Source of the DNA: Omphalotus guepiniiformis
Taxonomy: Eukaryota > Basidiomycota > Agaricomycetes > Agaricales > Omphalotaceae
Length of the DNA: 64,000 nucleotides
Reading direction: 5' to 3'
Assembly (NCBI GenBank): GCA_028554645.1
Contig: JAQOOI010000064.1
Coordinates: forward strand, 2,480,001 to 2,544,000
Below, one piece after another: positions 1 through 14,521 of the stretch. The position numbers and the translations under genes are program-made. The notes below the pieces were generated by a model. The model saw only the letters and a list, made by a program, of their open reading frames with translations, was not told the DNA's origin and did not search any database. Within the stretch, counting starts at the first letter, position 1, and each line of letters opens with the position of its first letter.

Positions 1-3000
1 GCGATGCCCCCTGTAGCACGTGACCGACTAATTTATGTATCGTCATCCCGATCTTTTTGTCCGTTTTAAAATTACCTGCATCTTTCTCGAGACAGAATCA
101 GACTTTTTTTCGCTTGTTTCACGTACTGGCTTGCTTATCGTTCGATGGGTCCCTTCTTTTCTCTGGTGTAAGCTCATTAGATTTTTCTGTCCAGTTGAAA
201 TCGTACGCACTCGAAGGTACGAGCACAACGCTTGCGGTAAGCACCGCTTACCGGAGGCAGATAAACGCAGATACATCAGAAATATCACTCGCGCTTATCT
301 TTTCCTGGACACCTTGGCGAAGATTGACAGATTGACCGGATGCTGTTTTCTTCAAATTCACTCAGTGTTCTCTGAACAGTGCAGCCTCCAAGAGCATCTA
401 TGTATGCGGTAGGAAAGGCCTCCAGAATCGCAATTTCTTCCGACGATTCTCGACTCTCGCGGCGGCCCTGCTGATTGCTCTTGGATGTTAAATGTTTCAT
501 TTTTTCCGGACTCCTTCGGCTCGGAAGTGCCTGGTAACCAAACATAGGAATGTACAACGTACATGATTCCTCCCAAGTTCTCGAGCAGAGGTAGACATTG
601 TGTACTACACGGTAAGGTCCTGTCAAACTACCCGAAAATGCCACAAGATGTCGTTCAGGTGTTCAGACACGGGTTCAGTCTCTGACTGCGTATGTTTCAT
701 CTACGTCAGCGGTCACATCATAGGCAGACAAATGGAATTGTCATTGGAACTTACATAGACCCATTTGGACTGGCCCGTATGTCCCGTCGTTCTCTGTCGT
801 TCTATGCGACTACGACTAAGAGGAGCTGACAACTGCTGCGAAGTCTGCAGCTCCTGTTCACGGTTGCAATCACAGTGGTAGGCGATGCACAATGTATAGT
901 TGATGGGCGGGCAAGCATTGATGGGATAAATCCTGATGAATCGCGGTAAATTTTGGTATCCTAAAACGTGCAATCATCAACTGAGCATCGGCTTTCAGAA
1001 TACAGAAAACGTGCGTAACTTGATGAAAGCGGCGCATCACTCGCATCAGGTATGCAGTACATCCTAATAGTGTATCGGTATGCATTTACATACATTCATG
1101 ATCCCTGGACAGCTCTGGACCCTCAGCTAGGTAGCCTCCAACTTCATCTGCTATGCCCGCGCGCTGATATCTGACATCCGCCGGCTTACATTCGTGAGAG
1201 TCCGACTTTGTTCAACTCTGGTTTCAGCGTTTTGCGAGTGCATATACGATAAGCGGAGGGTATCCTAGCTCGGAGTTGCCTAGGGCAGCCTACATATACT
1301 CTATAGACTCCATAGTCCAGTCGCTTCCATGATCCTGCATAATGTTCCTTGTCCGCCGTATAAAACTATGCAGGACTCTCACGGAATATCTTCCGATTGC
1401 AGCGTAACTTACAGAATCAAGTTCCGAAGGATGTTTTACTCACTTGACGAAAGGCTGCTTTTTCACTACCTTCCGATCTTTTGATAGCCAACCTCGTAGG
1501 AGCCTTCTGAACATTTCTATGGGAGCTGGTGATGTGGTAATTGTTCAAGTTGGGAATACTGACCAACCTGTCCAAAGTGCCTGCCATTGCCGACTGATGG
1601 TGCATGCAACATCTCCGCGGTTTCCGGGCGCTTCGCTGCTGAAAATGCGCCCATTCATACCGAAGACTCCGACGCCGAGAATGAGAATGAGAATGAGAGA
1701 ACATCGGTTTGACAATTCCAACGTATGTATGTACTTTCTTTCTTGTCCAAGTTTTCCTGCTTTGCCCTGTCTTCCCTTGTCTTCCACAGAGAAGTTCGAT
1801 CGATCGACGATCATGAATTGATAACTACAAATTATAAGCCAATCAGGGGTCTTGGAGCATTTGTGCACCTTGGCGTCTATATACTATAGTACATATGTAC
1901 TGTACATACATACTTTCGAACGACAGGGATTCATTAATGCGTGTCAGCGGCTTGAGTTAGATGAGCTCTCTTATCAAAAGATATATCTGCTTGGTCTCTG
2001 CTATCTCTCAGATTGAACCATCCATTGCCGGCATCACGCGAGACAGCTTGCCGACGGCCGTTGTTCAGAAATTCTTGGAATTTTCTCTCGACCTCCGTGT
2101 GTGGGAGCCTCGAGATTTCGACGCAAGCAAGGTTACTTCTCGTAACACACAAATGGGAACAAGTATACTGACCCACCGGTATTCATGATATTCCCCGGTC
2201 TATTAGTAGCCACCCCGGCTCAACAGGGCTCAACTGATTGGACATTTGTCGTTTTCGTGGCGACTTGCTAAGATCTACTTACACGCCTGCACGTCCCTGT
2301 ATGCTATATTGCTGTCTGAACCGTTTTTGAACTTGGCAAGTGAAGTGTTTGTGCTTGCGTTAACTTGACACGCCCATACTTACAGCGACATTGCAGCGTA
2401 TCCGAGTCGGCCCAGTATCTCTGGTGTTTGTCTATATTCAAAATCATCCTGGTAATTACCACCTGACTTAACTTTTGGTGGGGTTCAAGGCAAGCTTCCC
2501 AACGCAGTAAAAACCCCACGGGGCTTCAAGCCTGTGCTAACTTCCGACGACTCCGATGTAAGGGGTACTGTTGCTTTTTGTTCATTTCAAGGATAGGAGT
2601 ACACATGACACACCATCTTTCGGATACACGCAAAGAACATTCACTGATTCTACTACTGTACATGCACAGATTGCACACCAACACCTGACGTTCTTTGTTA
2701 GTCCGAGATATCGATCTATTGATGAGCTACTACCGCAGTGTCTTTCTCGGAACCTCCGAATACACCTTACTCTGAGACTCATCAGTGATAGATACATATA
2801 CGACCCATGGAAGCCCATGGAATGACCTTGCTTGAAGGGACTTCCTTAGTACCGCTTGACAGCGCTAGTATGAACACGTTTTGAACTTCGACGACATATA
2901 TAGCAAGAGCAACTTGAAACCACGGATCCACAGTAACGACGGAAATATATTGCAATCGATAAGTGGAGAAGGGTAAGGAGGGCTACAGGGGTATACAAGC

Positions 3001-3430
3001 TGATTAGAGGCGCTCCTTGTAAGGACAATATGGACCAGGAGCATGTATAACGATACATTATAAAAAACAATACAAGTATCTGTTCTCAATTTAGCACTGA
3101 GTTAAGGATAGTACAATGCACAATGCAAAACATTTACTGCAATTCCGCTCTGCAACCGATTCGCCACCACTTTGTGGCTTCCAGGTTCTACCGCGGTAGC
3201 ATGGGCTCTTGTCGATGAGGTAGATAAGAGCTTCTTTTCGTGGCGTTTCTATAGAAGTGTAGGCGAATTTGAATCAAACCGCCTGACCTTTGGAGATAGC
3301 CTCCTAGAATGGGTGTTTCGTAGACCAATGGCGAGCGATTCCATGGTTCATATACTAGCAATCAAAGAACGCTCCTGTTCTATTTTTCTAGCATGCTCCC
3401 CTAGGAACGAGCATATCAGTCAAGTCATTT
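1..3430. other. No recognisable gene
   Basis: Only short overlapping reading frames occur here on both strands. None shows a signal peptide, a family motif or a consistent exon chain. Small-scale features are a short GAGAAT run near 1678-1700 and a 14-bp palindrome (AGTACATATGTACT) near 1889. The last few hundred bases are the 3' flank of the transcription factor gene that ends at 3431. Confidence 0.6.
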
Positions 3431-5534
3431 CTACATCAGCAGCGAAAGAGTCATACCAGCGAGAGGGAAGAAGGCACTTAGAGTCTTCATTGCATCGACA
3501 ATGACATCCAGCTCTTGCTCCACCGCATGAGCAGGCAGTGAGGTGAAGACACCGCTACTTGACATCACCACCACCTGAATGTATAGTTTAGCGACCGTTG
3601 TCCAGCATGCCTTCAGTATCATTAGCATCATGAACATTCGGTTCAAAAAGAAGCGTACATACACTGATCAACGGATCAAGAAACTCATAGTCAAGCTGAC
3701 TAAGCTGCCGAACGAGAGACATGACATAATTTGCAGCCTGCAGAGTTTCGTCTTCGAGAGAATTTCGTTGCAGATGTATTGTGCATATGTTTGCGATAGT
3801 ATGGATCGCGAACAAATCCACATCCACATACGGTGCCTGGGTTCTCCAAGCTTCGTATCCGATGAAGAAGGGAAGAGAAGCGGTAAATCGTTGAAGAGCC
3901 ATGCTTGTCGCATTGTGTTCCGCCCAGTACGCATCAGTGTTATTCGAAGCTTCGCAGATCGATGAGGACGAGACAAAATAGGTCACACTCGTTATTAAAC
4001 TCACATGAAGATAGCCTGAACGTTCGTTCGTAGAGGGCGGCGGCTTTCGCTTTCAGTGCCGGCATGTAGACCGGATTGCCCGATGGATCAAAAGCGCTCA
4101 TCGCAGTGAAACTGTCTCCCTGCGCCCGGATTGATTGAATATAGAAGTCGGTAAGTGAACAAAGAATCGGACTTACAAATGTAGAAAACGGCTCGGGCCA
4201 CGGAGTCTTTATGCGACCCTGGTGGTGTTCCCCGTCAGGTAGTGCGACAGGAAGCCCGTTTGCAACGGACCAGCAACGATCCACCATGAAGACTTGCCAG
4301 AAGGCAGATATCCGGTCCTTGAGTTCAACTGGACCTTGCGGTGGAGCAATTGGAATTGATGTATTCCCTACCGTGTTGCCCGTCGAATCAGCATACTGTA
4401 TCTGATGCAGTCCAAGGCCGACGGCCAACCTAGCGGCAGAGAACGAGTGACAATAGCCTTCCAGGATCCTGCAATTTGCATAGAGATAGATTGCGAGTAG
4501 ACATGAAGCCCTGACGACGTCAATTAAACGGTCCGAATTGTCCAGAGCGACTGTGATCTCGTGTAGCGCACGAGTTAGGAACAAGGACTCTAGCTCCGAG
4601 CAATATGGAGATCTTGTAAAATGACAAGCAAGCAGATATATCGCGTTCATGAGGGCTGGGTGAGGGTCTGGACTGCCATATAGGGATCCACCAGAGAGGT
4701 CGAACCTGCTAATATCGCCGTCGAACCAGCATTGATGTCGATGTGCGAGAAAGATGTCCATGCTAAGGCCACATTAAACGACGGAACTTAACACGAACAT
4801 ACCAGAGTACTCACAGCATCTTCTTGTTCTCGAAAGGTAGTGGCGTGTCAGGATCCCAGTGAGGTAAATCCGGGAAAGAAGCGGAGGCGATTCCAGTGAA
4901 GGGGGACAGTTCGAAGGGACCTATTGGTTCAACTCTCGGTGCGAATGGGCTTCCGGTGACAGAACGAGAAAGAGCAACGGAGGAATCGGAAGACGAAGAA
5001 GTTGACCCCGAAGGCCAGGTAGGGAATGATAATCGCTCGATGTCACCTATAGATGAAAAGTCAAGGTTTTCGAAGTTGGAGGAGGAAGAGGCCACAGCAG
5101 CATTGCTGTTCACGGGCGGGTCGTACAATCCAGGTGGCGAGGAACCAGAGCCTTCACTAGAAGGACCGGCGATATTGTCGTTGGGACCCTCCAATTCTCG
5201 TATACGCTCCTCCAGCATGGACAATTTCTCCTTCAACTTTTGCGTCCGACTTTTCTGCTTCCTATCCTCGTATTCGCACTCCTCCGCCCTCTTCATCTTT
5301 AAACAAGACGTGCATACTGGCTTCTTTCCGTCGCATTTCTGTCAATTGCCTTAAACTGAGTATTTCAACGGGGACGAAAATCTGTGTAGATCATACCAGC
5401 TTCCGTTTACTGATAATGGTGGACGCGGATCAGATCATTGACCTCGGAATTGGTATTGATATAATGAAAACTGACCGACAACAAAGGCATGCTAGTCCTC
5501 TCTGGAGTGGGGCTGAGGTTTTCCGCGAGGGCAT
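3431..5534 (-). CDS. Zn2Cys6 (zinc cluster) transcription factor, 594 aa
   Basis: This is a fungal DNA-binding regulator expected in the nucleus; its targets are unknown. Six exons join in phase: 5534-5476, 5409-5397, 5338-4815, 4762-4005, 3949-3663 and 3574-3431 (1785 nt). The N-terminal cluster reads ACLCCRKRKLKCDGKKPVC, followed by TSCLKMKRAEEC, which gives the six zinc-binding cysteines. A basic linker and a leucine-rich coiled coil (KLKEKLSMLEERIRELEG) follow, as is usual for dimerisation. A Ser/Pro-rich stretch comes next, then the middle homology region of the Fungal_trans family (HPALMNAIYLLACH; RISAFWQVFMVDRCWSVANG). The zinc cluster can only be assembled through a 13-nt micro-exon at 5397-5409. 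The start is the first ATG in frame with the cluster. Confidence 0.88.
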
Positions 5535-6317
5535 AAGGGGGGTTGTGGTTCAAAACAGACCTTCGAGCGCCCACTACTGGTAGTATATTTAAGAATGAGT
5601 AAATCAAAAATCAACAGTCTAAGACAAAGATATGATTGGGGATAGTAATTGAATATACCTTTACCTGTGGTATCTTCGAATCGGAGAAATTGAGATTCAG
5701 ACATCCTTTATGTACATGTAACATGAGCGAATACCAGGATGGCGACCTGTACATAAACGTGTATCACTCCAACCGGCAACTTACACTACGCCTATCATCC
5801 GCATGATTGTGATATTTCTTTCACGGATGGGATGCAGGCTTGATGGCTCAAAGACCCTGTCGTAGAACTATGAACTGGACACTGAAAGTCGTATTACATT
5901 TCAACTTCACATGTGCATTGTGCAGCGTTACCTTTGGCAGGTGTACTCTGGGCATACTCAAGCGATTTCCGCTAAGTCCATACATATGTTGTACACAAAG
6001 TATACATATGAGGATTATATGAGGTCGTCTCGCCGATCACTTCTAATACTATGTAGGGAAGAAAATATCGGAAAAAGTCAGGTGCCGGTAATAATGTTGA
6101 AAGGCTCAGGTCAGGATCTACAGTAAGTACCAGAGATTTACGGTATAAGCATCGAGATTTCTGATCTCCACGTCATGCAGTGGGCGTTGCGAAACCAGTG
6201 CGAATCAAAAACCTCCGTGTTCAGATGGCTTCTAACGGGTCAACATTTCCAAAAAATGCAAATAAGTAGTCTAAAAGAAATGCGCCAAGTGAAAGGCTTG
6301 TGATTCAAGGATCTCGT
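5535..6317. other. Intergenic: promoter of the zinc-cluster gene and 3' flank of adenylate kinase
   Basis: No coding sequence is supported here. The two genes lie in tandem on the minus strand, so the part near 5535 is the upstream region of the transcription factor and the part near 6317 is the downstream region of the kinase. Confidence 0.5.
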
Positions 6318-7294
<977 letters not shown>

Positions 7295-7742
7295 TGGTAG
7301 TAGCGAGCAAAGAGACAAAGAGGAGAAAACGCAAGGTAAAGAACCAACTTTGACTTAGTACCCTGGACCAAAGTAAGGTTCGAGCGGGTGGAATAGGATG
7401 AAGGTGGGGTAGGGATCGGAGTTATGGCGGAGTTTATATATTGAAGGCATTTTTGTGGGGAAAAATGTGTGATGAACTGTAAATTTCAGTATTCGATTCG
7501 AACGGACGTGCGATTCTTTCGCTGTGAAATCTCATTTATAAGAATGGGAGACTCGGAATAACAAATGAAGAACGAAACCGTCTGCAGTCTGGGCCAAGGC
7601 TCCCGCCCTGGCCGCGTTGCCGGCAGGGACGCCTTTGAACAACATGTGCAAGCAATGTACGTGTCCAAAAATAGTACCTTCGACGTGTAACGCAGCTGCG
7701 CGTGAATGCTACTAAATTTCTGACATTCTCGTTCTTTCCTCT
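7295..7742. promoter_or_regulatory. Shared divergent promoter region, adenylate kinase / OST48
   Basis: Two housekeeping genes start in opposite directions 448 bp apart, so this interval must hold both promoters. I see no clear TATA box at the usual distance of either start. Co-regulation is possible but is not shown by the sequence. Confidence 0.5.
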
Positions 7743-9359
7743 ATGTTGCCCTTTTGCACGTTCATTCTACTGATACTCGGCATCACCTCTCTCCTAGAGG
7801 CCAAATCAAGCTCCGGGGACTCTGTGCTGGTCATTCTAGATCCCGCTCGAAAATCCGACTACTCCATATTCTTCGATGGCCTACAAGGTGCAAAGAAACT
7901 GAGATCTGTCAGAGGAGCTGTTCATTGACTTGAGATTATAGAAAAGGGCTACTCATTGACATACCGGGCTCCAAAAGACGAGAAACCACTGTTAATTGAG
8001 GATGATATACCCTCGTTCGCACATGTCATACTCTTCGCACCAGATACCAAAAGTACGTGTTACAATGTCGAGGCTAAGTATCTGAAGATCTAAGCTTCGC
8101 ATTCAGACTTCGCCAAGGACATCTCGCCTCAGGCCTTAGTTCAACTGCTTTCTGGAGGCACCAATCTTCTACTTGCGTTGTCTCAAAAACAAAACCTGCT
8201 CACATCGTTAGCACCTGAGTTCTCCTTACTACTCCCCCCTCCTTCTACGCCCCTCGTCTCCTACTTTCCTGAGCGCAAAGAACCACCTATTGTCATTCCC
8301 ATAGAAGTTCCCAGCAACGGAAGGATCGTATCTCCAGGCAGCGCTCCGTTTTGGTTCTCTGGAGTCCCTTTTGCACTCGGAAATAATCCTCTTGTCTTCC
8401 CTATCCTCAATGCACCAGAAGAGAGCTTTGCTGCGGACGTGGACGGTGTGAATTCTGATGCCCTAGCAGATGCGGCCGACAAAGGCGGTGAAGGTCTCTG
8501 GGCGGGAAGTTCGTTGGCAGTTGCCGCAGGATTCCAAGCACTCGGTGGTGCGCGGGCAGCCTGGGTTGGTGGTGCTCAGTTGTTCAGCAATGAATATATC
8601 AACAAGGAAATCTCCAAGTGGGTGTAGTGTCTTGATCTACATCGTTGTTTCTGATAGGCGATTTGCAGAGGTGTCAAATCTGGTAACAAGCAGGTTGCAA
8701 AAGAGCTTGCCGCATGGGCCTTCCAGGAATCTCTTGTTCTTCGTATTGACCAGACTACGCACCACTTGGTAAATGCTTCGGTCCCAAGTGACCAATACAC
8801 CATCAACGATGAAATTGTGGGTGCCAGCTTCATCTCTTATGTGCATATGCTCACCTCACCAATATCTTTAGGTGTACACGGCGTACATTTCACGTTTCAA
8901 TGCACTTTCTGGCCAGTGGGTGCCATACTCCGGTATTGAAGACCTCCAGCTTGAGTTTACTATGCTTGATCCGCATGTTCGCACTGCATTGCCTCCAGTG
9001 AAGGGCGTCCCCGGTAAATACTCAGTGACGTTCCGTGCTCCAGACCGCCATGGCGTTTTTAAATTTGTGATTGATTACAAGCGTAAAGGGTTCGTTCTCG
9101 ATTGTTTTCTCCTATGACCTAAAAGACCTGATGTTTTCGTTGCGTCTTTGATCGACTTTGTAGATGGACCCATTTACACAGCTCGACAACTGTTCCGGTT
9201 GTACCGCCGCGCCACGATGGCTATCCTCGTTTCCTCAGCGCTGCGTGGCCGTATTACGCAGGGGCCATCAGCACAAGCGTCGGATTCTTATTGTTCTCCG
9301 CGTTGTATCTCGCAGGGGATGGACATGAGAAGAAGGGTAAAGGTAGCAAGTCGGAGTAG
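7743..9359 (+). CDS. WBP1: Oligosaccharyltransferase 48-kDa subunit (OST48/Wbp1), 442 aa
   Basis: This is a subunit of the ER oligosaccharyltransferase complex that transfers the lipid-linked glycan to Asn in N-glycosylation. Exons 7743-7887, 7942-8052, 8107-8617, 8669-8816, 8872-9089 and 9164-9359 join to 1329 nt in phase. The N terminus is a hydrophobic signal peptide (FILLILGITSLLEA), followed by a family-typical start (DSVLVILD). Middle segments typical of the family are NIDKE-like VSKGVKSGNK and LRIDQTTHHLVNASVP. Near the C terminus, GVFKFVIDYKRKGW leads to VPPRHDGYPRF and one membrane span (about AISTSVGFLLFSALYLAG) with a short Lys-rich cytosolic tail. Length and order fit the family. 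The symbol follows yeast; metazoans call it DDOST. Confidence 0.95.
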
Positions 9360-12300
9360 ATGTGCTCTGTATTTTATATACCGTAATCGAGAATCTCTTG
9401 GAATATTTATTACTGTAGTCTGTACTTGGAACCGCGACACGTAAACAACGCGTCAACAAGGCAGTTTATTGTGGCGGTGCAGGTTTTTGACTTCTAGCTT
9501 GCACAAATTGACTAGGCTTTTTGACTCGGACGTCGACGATATTCTACCGAATGCAATGCGTTCAACGAGCACGCCTAGAGCTGTGTGCTATCTCGCAGAA
9601 CACGCGATTCAGTGGACATATACGCGCTTCAAACGTATATTCTCTAGGTGGAAACACTGCGAATCGAACGTAGGATTGCTGGTGTAAAGCACGCACGAAA
9701 GGATTCTCAAAGAAATGCTATCAAAGACCCTTCCATAACAGGCTGCGCTATGCGTAGAGTCAACTACATAGTCCAGGACTATTGCCTAGCCTATTAAGGC
9801 ACGTTTTCGACTTTACTCTTCGTGCTGCTTTTCCCTCCTAAAGCATCGATTATGTAGACCTTGTCCTTAACTCAGGAGATTCTTCAACTCCAAGAGTCAA
9901 CAATAAATCTATGTATAGCATGCAACTTTACCGCTGGACGTCCCGCCGTCTTCGAAGGAGTCCGAGTCATCCGCATACGCCCGATAATTCATATTCAAGT
10001 ACCAAAGACGATGTGTACTCTGAAGACGATATCCTACGCGCATAGGCTCGGAATATTTCAAAGCCTCAAACTCGATGACTAAGACGCTCCTGAATGCGCA
10101 TACATTGACAAGAAAGCAGAAACGTCCTGAAGCTTGTCATTACAAACATATCCTCTTGGAACAATGCATCTGTATGTCTGAAGAAATGAGTGTATGTCAG
10201 GACTTTCTGGGCTCATCGATAAATTTCTTTCTCTAATTCTTTTTGACTTTTCCTCAGAATCGTTGACATCGAATTGTGTGATTTGCTGGGTTCCTAGTGA
10301 AGCAAATGTTACCCCACTCCCTGACCCTGTCTGTCAATACATGCTCGAGATTACAGACAAGCAACCACCTATGGATAATTGGGCCTCGGGCCGTAGTTGA
10401 GTGCAGGTGCTCTTCTGTCATTTCTGTAAACCAGTTTGTTCATTGCCCGTGCGGATTCCGCCGACTTCGGAAGGTAAATCTTCCTTCTCGATTCATTTCC
10501 AGCTCGCATTGAGGCCATACTAGTCGTAGAGTTCCCGAAATAAACTTCAAAGTGTTCCCGAGAACACTGGAGGTCTTGTTCCAGAAAGCTCTTAAACCAA
10601 ACTCTTTGTCCGTCTGTCCATCCTTCCTTCTGCGTAGGGCACGGCGAACTCGGTGCCAATTCCCCCTTCGTGACTAGGAATACATTATTATGAAGTGAGT
10701 ACCTGCTGCGCTTTTAGTTCATTCAACTCAACTTAAGGGCCGCGAACGCAAGGTTCGGAACCTTATCTACAACTTCGAGGGTCACACTCGTCATTCTCTG
10801 GGTAGAAGGAAGCATTTTTGTGGCGTAACTTTAGATGAACGCTCATACCTCCGGGGGTTGTTCAACTGTGTATTTGACCCTGTCGAGGAATCATCTTGCG
10901 ATAGCAATAATAGTAAGTTCAAGTCACTGTCTAAGTTTCTCCCGAGCGCTGTGCTTCGTACATATATAGATCCTGCCGATTGAATCGTGTATCTGTGAGC
11001 TGGTGGCGCTCGGCTCAGCTTGCTCATGTCGACTAAGGCTCGTGTTTTATGATTTGATTTTACCAAGTGTATGATAGATCCTTTGGTCGTTATTGCATTC
11101 CTTTTTTTATTTTTTATTTCTTTTCGGGATTGCGTGTCGACCGTCGACCACGGCGACCACACGATCTTTACTGCACGTTCACGTTGACATGTCTGTTCTA
11201 GAACTTCCTGCCTGATTAGAAGACTGACTGAACGAAATTCAGAGGTCCGAGGGTCGCTAGTTTTGGTATGTCATTGTATGTGAATTTTGAATTGTTTGAT
11301 AGCTCTTAATCGAGTCCATGACTCCGCGGTTAGGTACTCCTGTGCTCGACATAGCTTCATGCCTCTCGTGGTGGAGCATACACAAGCACGAGGGTCCAGG
11401 GAGGGAAGTTAGTGTTGCAATCTTTTTTAGAATCCGGACAGCTGATGAGTATGGGTTAGGCCAAACTCACAGGAACTCCCGTTGATCCTGAATTTAAAGC
11501 CTGGAGGATCGCCCATGACCATATAAACAATTGAACAAAGGAATCAACCCTACAAGAACCAAGAACCCCCCCTCTCTCTCTGTCCTTCTCGACGAGGACG
11601 ATTCTAACGTAAGCTGGAACATCGATCTTTCCAAACAGACGCTGGTCCTACGTCTCAAAACCAAGATTGAAACTGATATCACCAGCAGGGAGCACGAAGC
11701 GAATACTCGGGCTGGCCCGCGTATTCAAATTCATCTGCGGGACGCAGGGAGTTCATACTAGCGACTGACTTTTTTTTCTTACCGGCAGGCAAGCAGAGGA
11801 GATGGTACCAACCGTTTTGGACCAACAAGCTATATCTCGGACAAAATCAGCGCGGGTGGGAATAGATCAACGCAAGACATTTGTCTCACGGCGTACGTTG
11901 TCCTTCTGCTACTGTTGCTATTTATGATTGTCGATGCTGGACGTTAGGGTGCTAGCTACGGCGGTGATAATGTGATGTTATTTTTCATTTTGTTTTTGCT
12001 CTCGGCACTCTGCGTATTACGATTAATCTGACGGCCTACATCGCGCGGTACAGGTGTACGCCCTCGCTGGACTTGACATCCTCTGGTTACCATCTCTCGA
12101 GTACTTTCTGTACGTCGTTCTTGGAGGCGTTCATGCGCTTTGATTACAAGGTATGGTTGGGACTGGTTGGGATCGTGCTTGATCCTCTGACTAAATAGCC
12201 AATTCATAACAGAACAACAAATAAAATTTGACGAGCTAGTGATTCGGAGGGCAAAACTACTCTCCACAGAACTGCCTCCTTCACCGTCTCCTCTGGAAAG

Positions 12301-12797
12301 AAACTTGGATACTGAGGTTCAGATCTGCATCTTCGGCGTCAAGGTGTGGTATCGGAATACCCCGAACTCCGTGGAGTCGAAAATATGGTGGCGAAGCCTT
12401 CTTTATTCGGCCTCCGGCTCTTGCCTCTAGTACTCAACACGACGGACTACGTACTTGCTGCGGTACTTGTTCTCCTTTTATCCCTGATGTGCTTTTGAAA
12501 TTATTTATCAATGTCCCTAGTGCACCACCAAATTGATGGAAAATCTATGAAGACGGTCAAAAAACAAGGGATTATGCAAAATTAAATCTCTCTATAGCTA
12601 CTGGCCTTGCTACGGAGACCCTTGACTCTGAGTGCATGGAGGTGAGGAGAGCGCAAGTGAGTAGAGCCAGCTTGGACACAGAAGAGTTCCGTCGTCGGGT
12701 AAGTTCCGCGGAAACTCCGAGCATGTGACCTGTGACGTCAACGACGACCGTTGCAGTCTACTGCCAAATTAAATGCCAAGTGAAAGCAACTCTTTCC
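9360..12797. other. 3.4-kb gene-poor interval
   Basis: Several reading frames of 60 to 120 codons exist on both strands. None has a recognisable domain, and I could not chain them into a gene with consistent splice phases. A minus frame at 10369-10659 and plus frames at 11531-11761 and 12239-12430 look the least random, and they could be parts of an unrecognised or decayed gene. The final part upstream of 12798 is the promoter of the senescence-domain gene. Confidence 0.4.
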
Positions 12798-14521
12798 ATG
12801 ACATCTTCACCAGTTGAAGGCTTTGTTCTGCTCAGCCTACCAAATGCTACGCTTTCCTTCTCTTCCGTAACAGAATCTGGTGTTCTTGCTTTGGAATGCA
12901 TTACAGAACCCGTCTTCCTCATTTTGCGCATAAACGCTGTTGAAGTTCCTCTGGATCCTGCTCGCGTTATCAGTCTCTGTTCTTCAAACTCAGATGGCAG
13001 AGTATACATCTTTCATGGCTCAGAGGTTGATCCAACGGAGATGACTCTGACAGTAACTTATGCGGGAGGAGATTCGCAGGAAGATCTGAACACATTCGAG
13101 AGCGTCCTGTCCCAGTACGCTCAGTTTCACGACTTGACTGATCCCACTTCCTCCGAACGCTACGCCGAGACTCATGAAGCGCCCCTCCCAAGTGGCTCCA
13201 TCGACTCTAAACGCCAAGATCTTCGTGGACACCTTGTCCTGGTGAACGAAGACAATGGAGAAGTAGTTGGCGAGGTAGAAAAGAAGTTCACGGTACAAGA
13301 AGATCCGGCACTAGGAGACAAGGCGCACGAGAACGACCCTGTTGTCATTGAAATTCCGGAAGAATCCTTTAGTGGAGAGCGTGCAATCGAAGTATTTGCT
13401 CGCACTGTTCCTCCTGATCAACAGGATTGGATCACGAAGTCAGCGAAAATCGTCAGGTATGTACGACATACACTGGCAAACCACTTTGACATTGATTATT
13501 CTATGATAGTCAGGGAATATCTTACACAACTAATCTTTTGGTCAACGTCATGACTTCCGCTTCTTCGCATTACATCGCCAGTACCCCATCCTCTCAAGCT
13601 CCCCCCTCTGTCTCAAACGCGGAAACCTCTCAAACCTCGACAAACAGTACCTCATCCCAAGCCCTCCTGTTCCTAACCTCTGAGCGCACCCGCAAGGGCT
13701 TGACGAACGTCCATGCAGTCAGCACCCAAGCTGTCAAAATCAGCTCCAAGACAATTTCGATGATTGATGGAATGATAGGCAGAGCTTTGGGCAGTAAAGG
13801 CAAGGCGCCTGCTGCCCGAATACAAAACCCCGCGGCAGGTTCGACGAGTTTTGCGAACGACGTGGGTTCGAGATCGACTAGTACCCTCGCCCCTCCTCCG
13901 TATTCTAGCACCCCGAATCTCGGGGTGATGGAGGGCAAAGTTTTACAGGATAGCAAGCCTCCACTACCACCCCGACGGTCGCCGTCTCCGCTACCAGGTA
14001 CGAGTGGGGCTTTCACGTCATCCGGATTCTCAGGCCAGGGGACAGCTACAACGCCGCCTGCACGACAGTCACTCTCACCTCAGCCAGGCACTGGGTCGTC
14101 AGGAAGGGGAACGCCAGCGTTAGGTGTATCTACACCTCCACCTCCTCTCCCACCGCGGGATCTCTCAACAAAAGCGCGACTTATCCTATCCGCTGATTTG
14201 ATTCTATCAACGCTCGACGAATCTACGAAACAGGTTCTCGATGTCGGCGCGGAGAAGATTACTGCTGTTGTTGGACATAAGTGAGTTGTCTCCGCTTCTG
14301 TTCAGTGTGTTCTCTGTTCATTTAAGTCTTTGTTGGGCTTGTTTCACAGGTACGGCAAGAATGCTGCGCATACCTCTTATCTTATGGGTGGGACAGTAAA
14401 GAATGTTGCATTGGTTTATATTGACATGCAAGGGATTGGGAGGAAAGCGCTGTTGAAGAAGGTGGGGAAACAGTATGTGAAAAATCAGATGAAAAGTATT
14501 AGAAAGGATACAGAGAGTTGA
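12798..14521 (+). CDS. Senescence-domain (spartin-like) protein, 533 aa
   Basis: Exons 12798-13456, 13510-14280 and 14350-14521 give 1602 nt in phase. The N-terminal half (about residues 1-215) is a non-repetitive beta-rich region. The C-terminal half resembles the plant senescence/spartin domain: the stretch beginning GISYTTNLLVN runs through TSERTRKGLTNVHAVSTQAVKISSKT and ends with HTSYLMGGTVKNVALVYIDM. A Pro/Ser-rich low-complexity segment (about 315-440) is inserted within it. In animals, spartin acts at lipid droplets, endosomes and mitochondria; the fungal role is not established, so function here is family inference. The start is the first ATG of the open frame. An upstream non-coding exon is possible because a TTGCAG acceptor-like site lies at about 12750. 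Confidence 0.75.

Noticed and set aside
9600..9700. Possible tRNA suggested by GTTCGATTCG on the minus strand near 9658
   Set aside because: The flanking bases do not form an acceptor stem, D-arm or anticodon arm at the right distances.
9861..12430. Plus- and minus-strand frames that might form a gene (10369-10659 -, 11531-11761 +, 12239-12430 +)
   Set aside because: No family motif was seen, and I could not link them with splice sites in phase. Reported only as a gene-poor interval.
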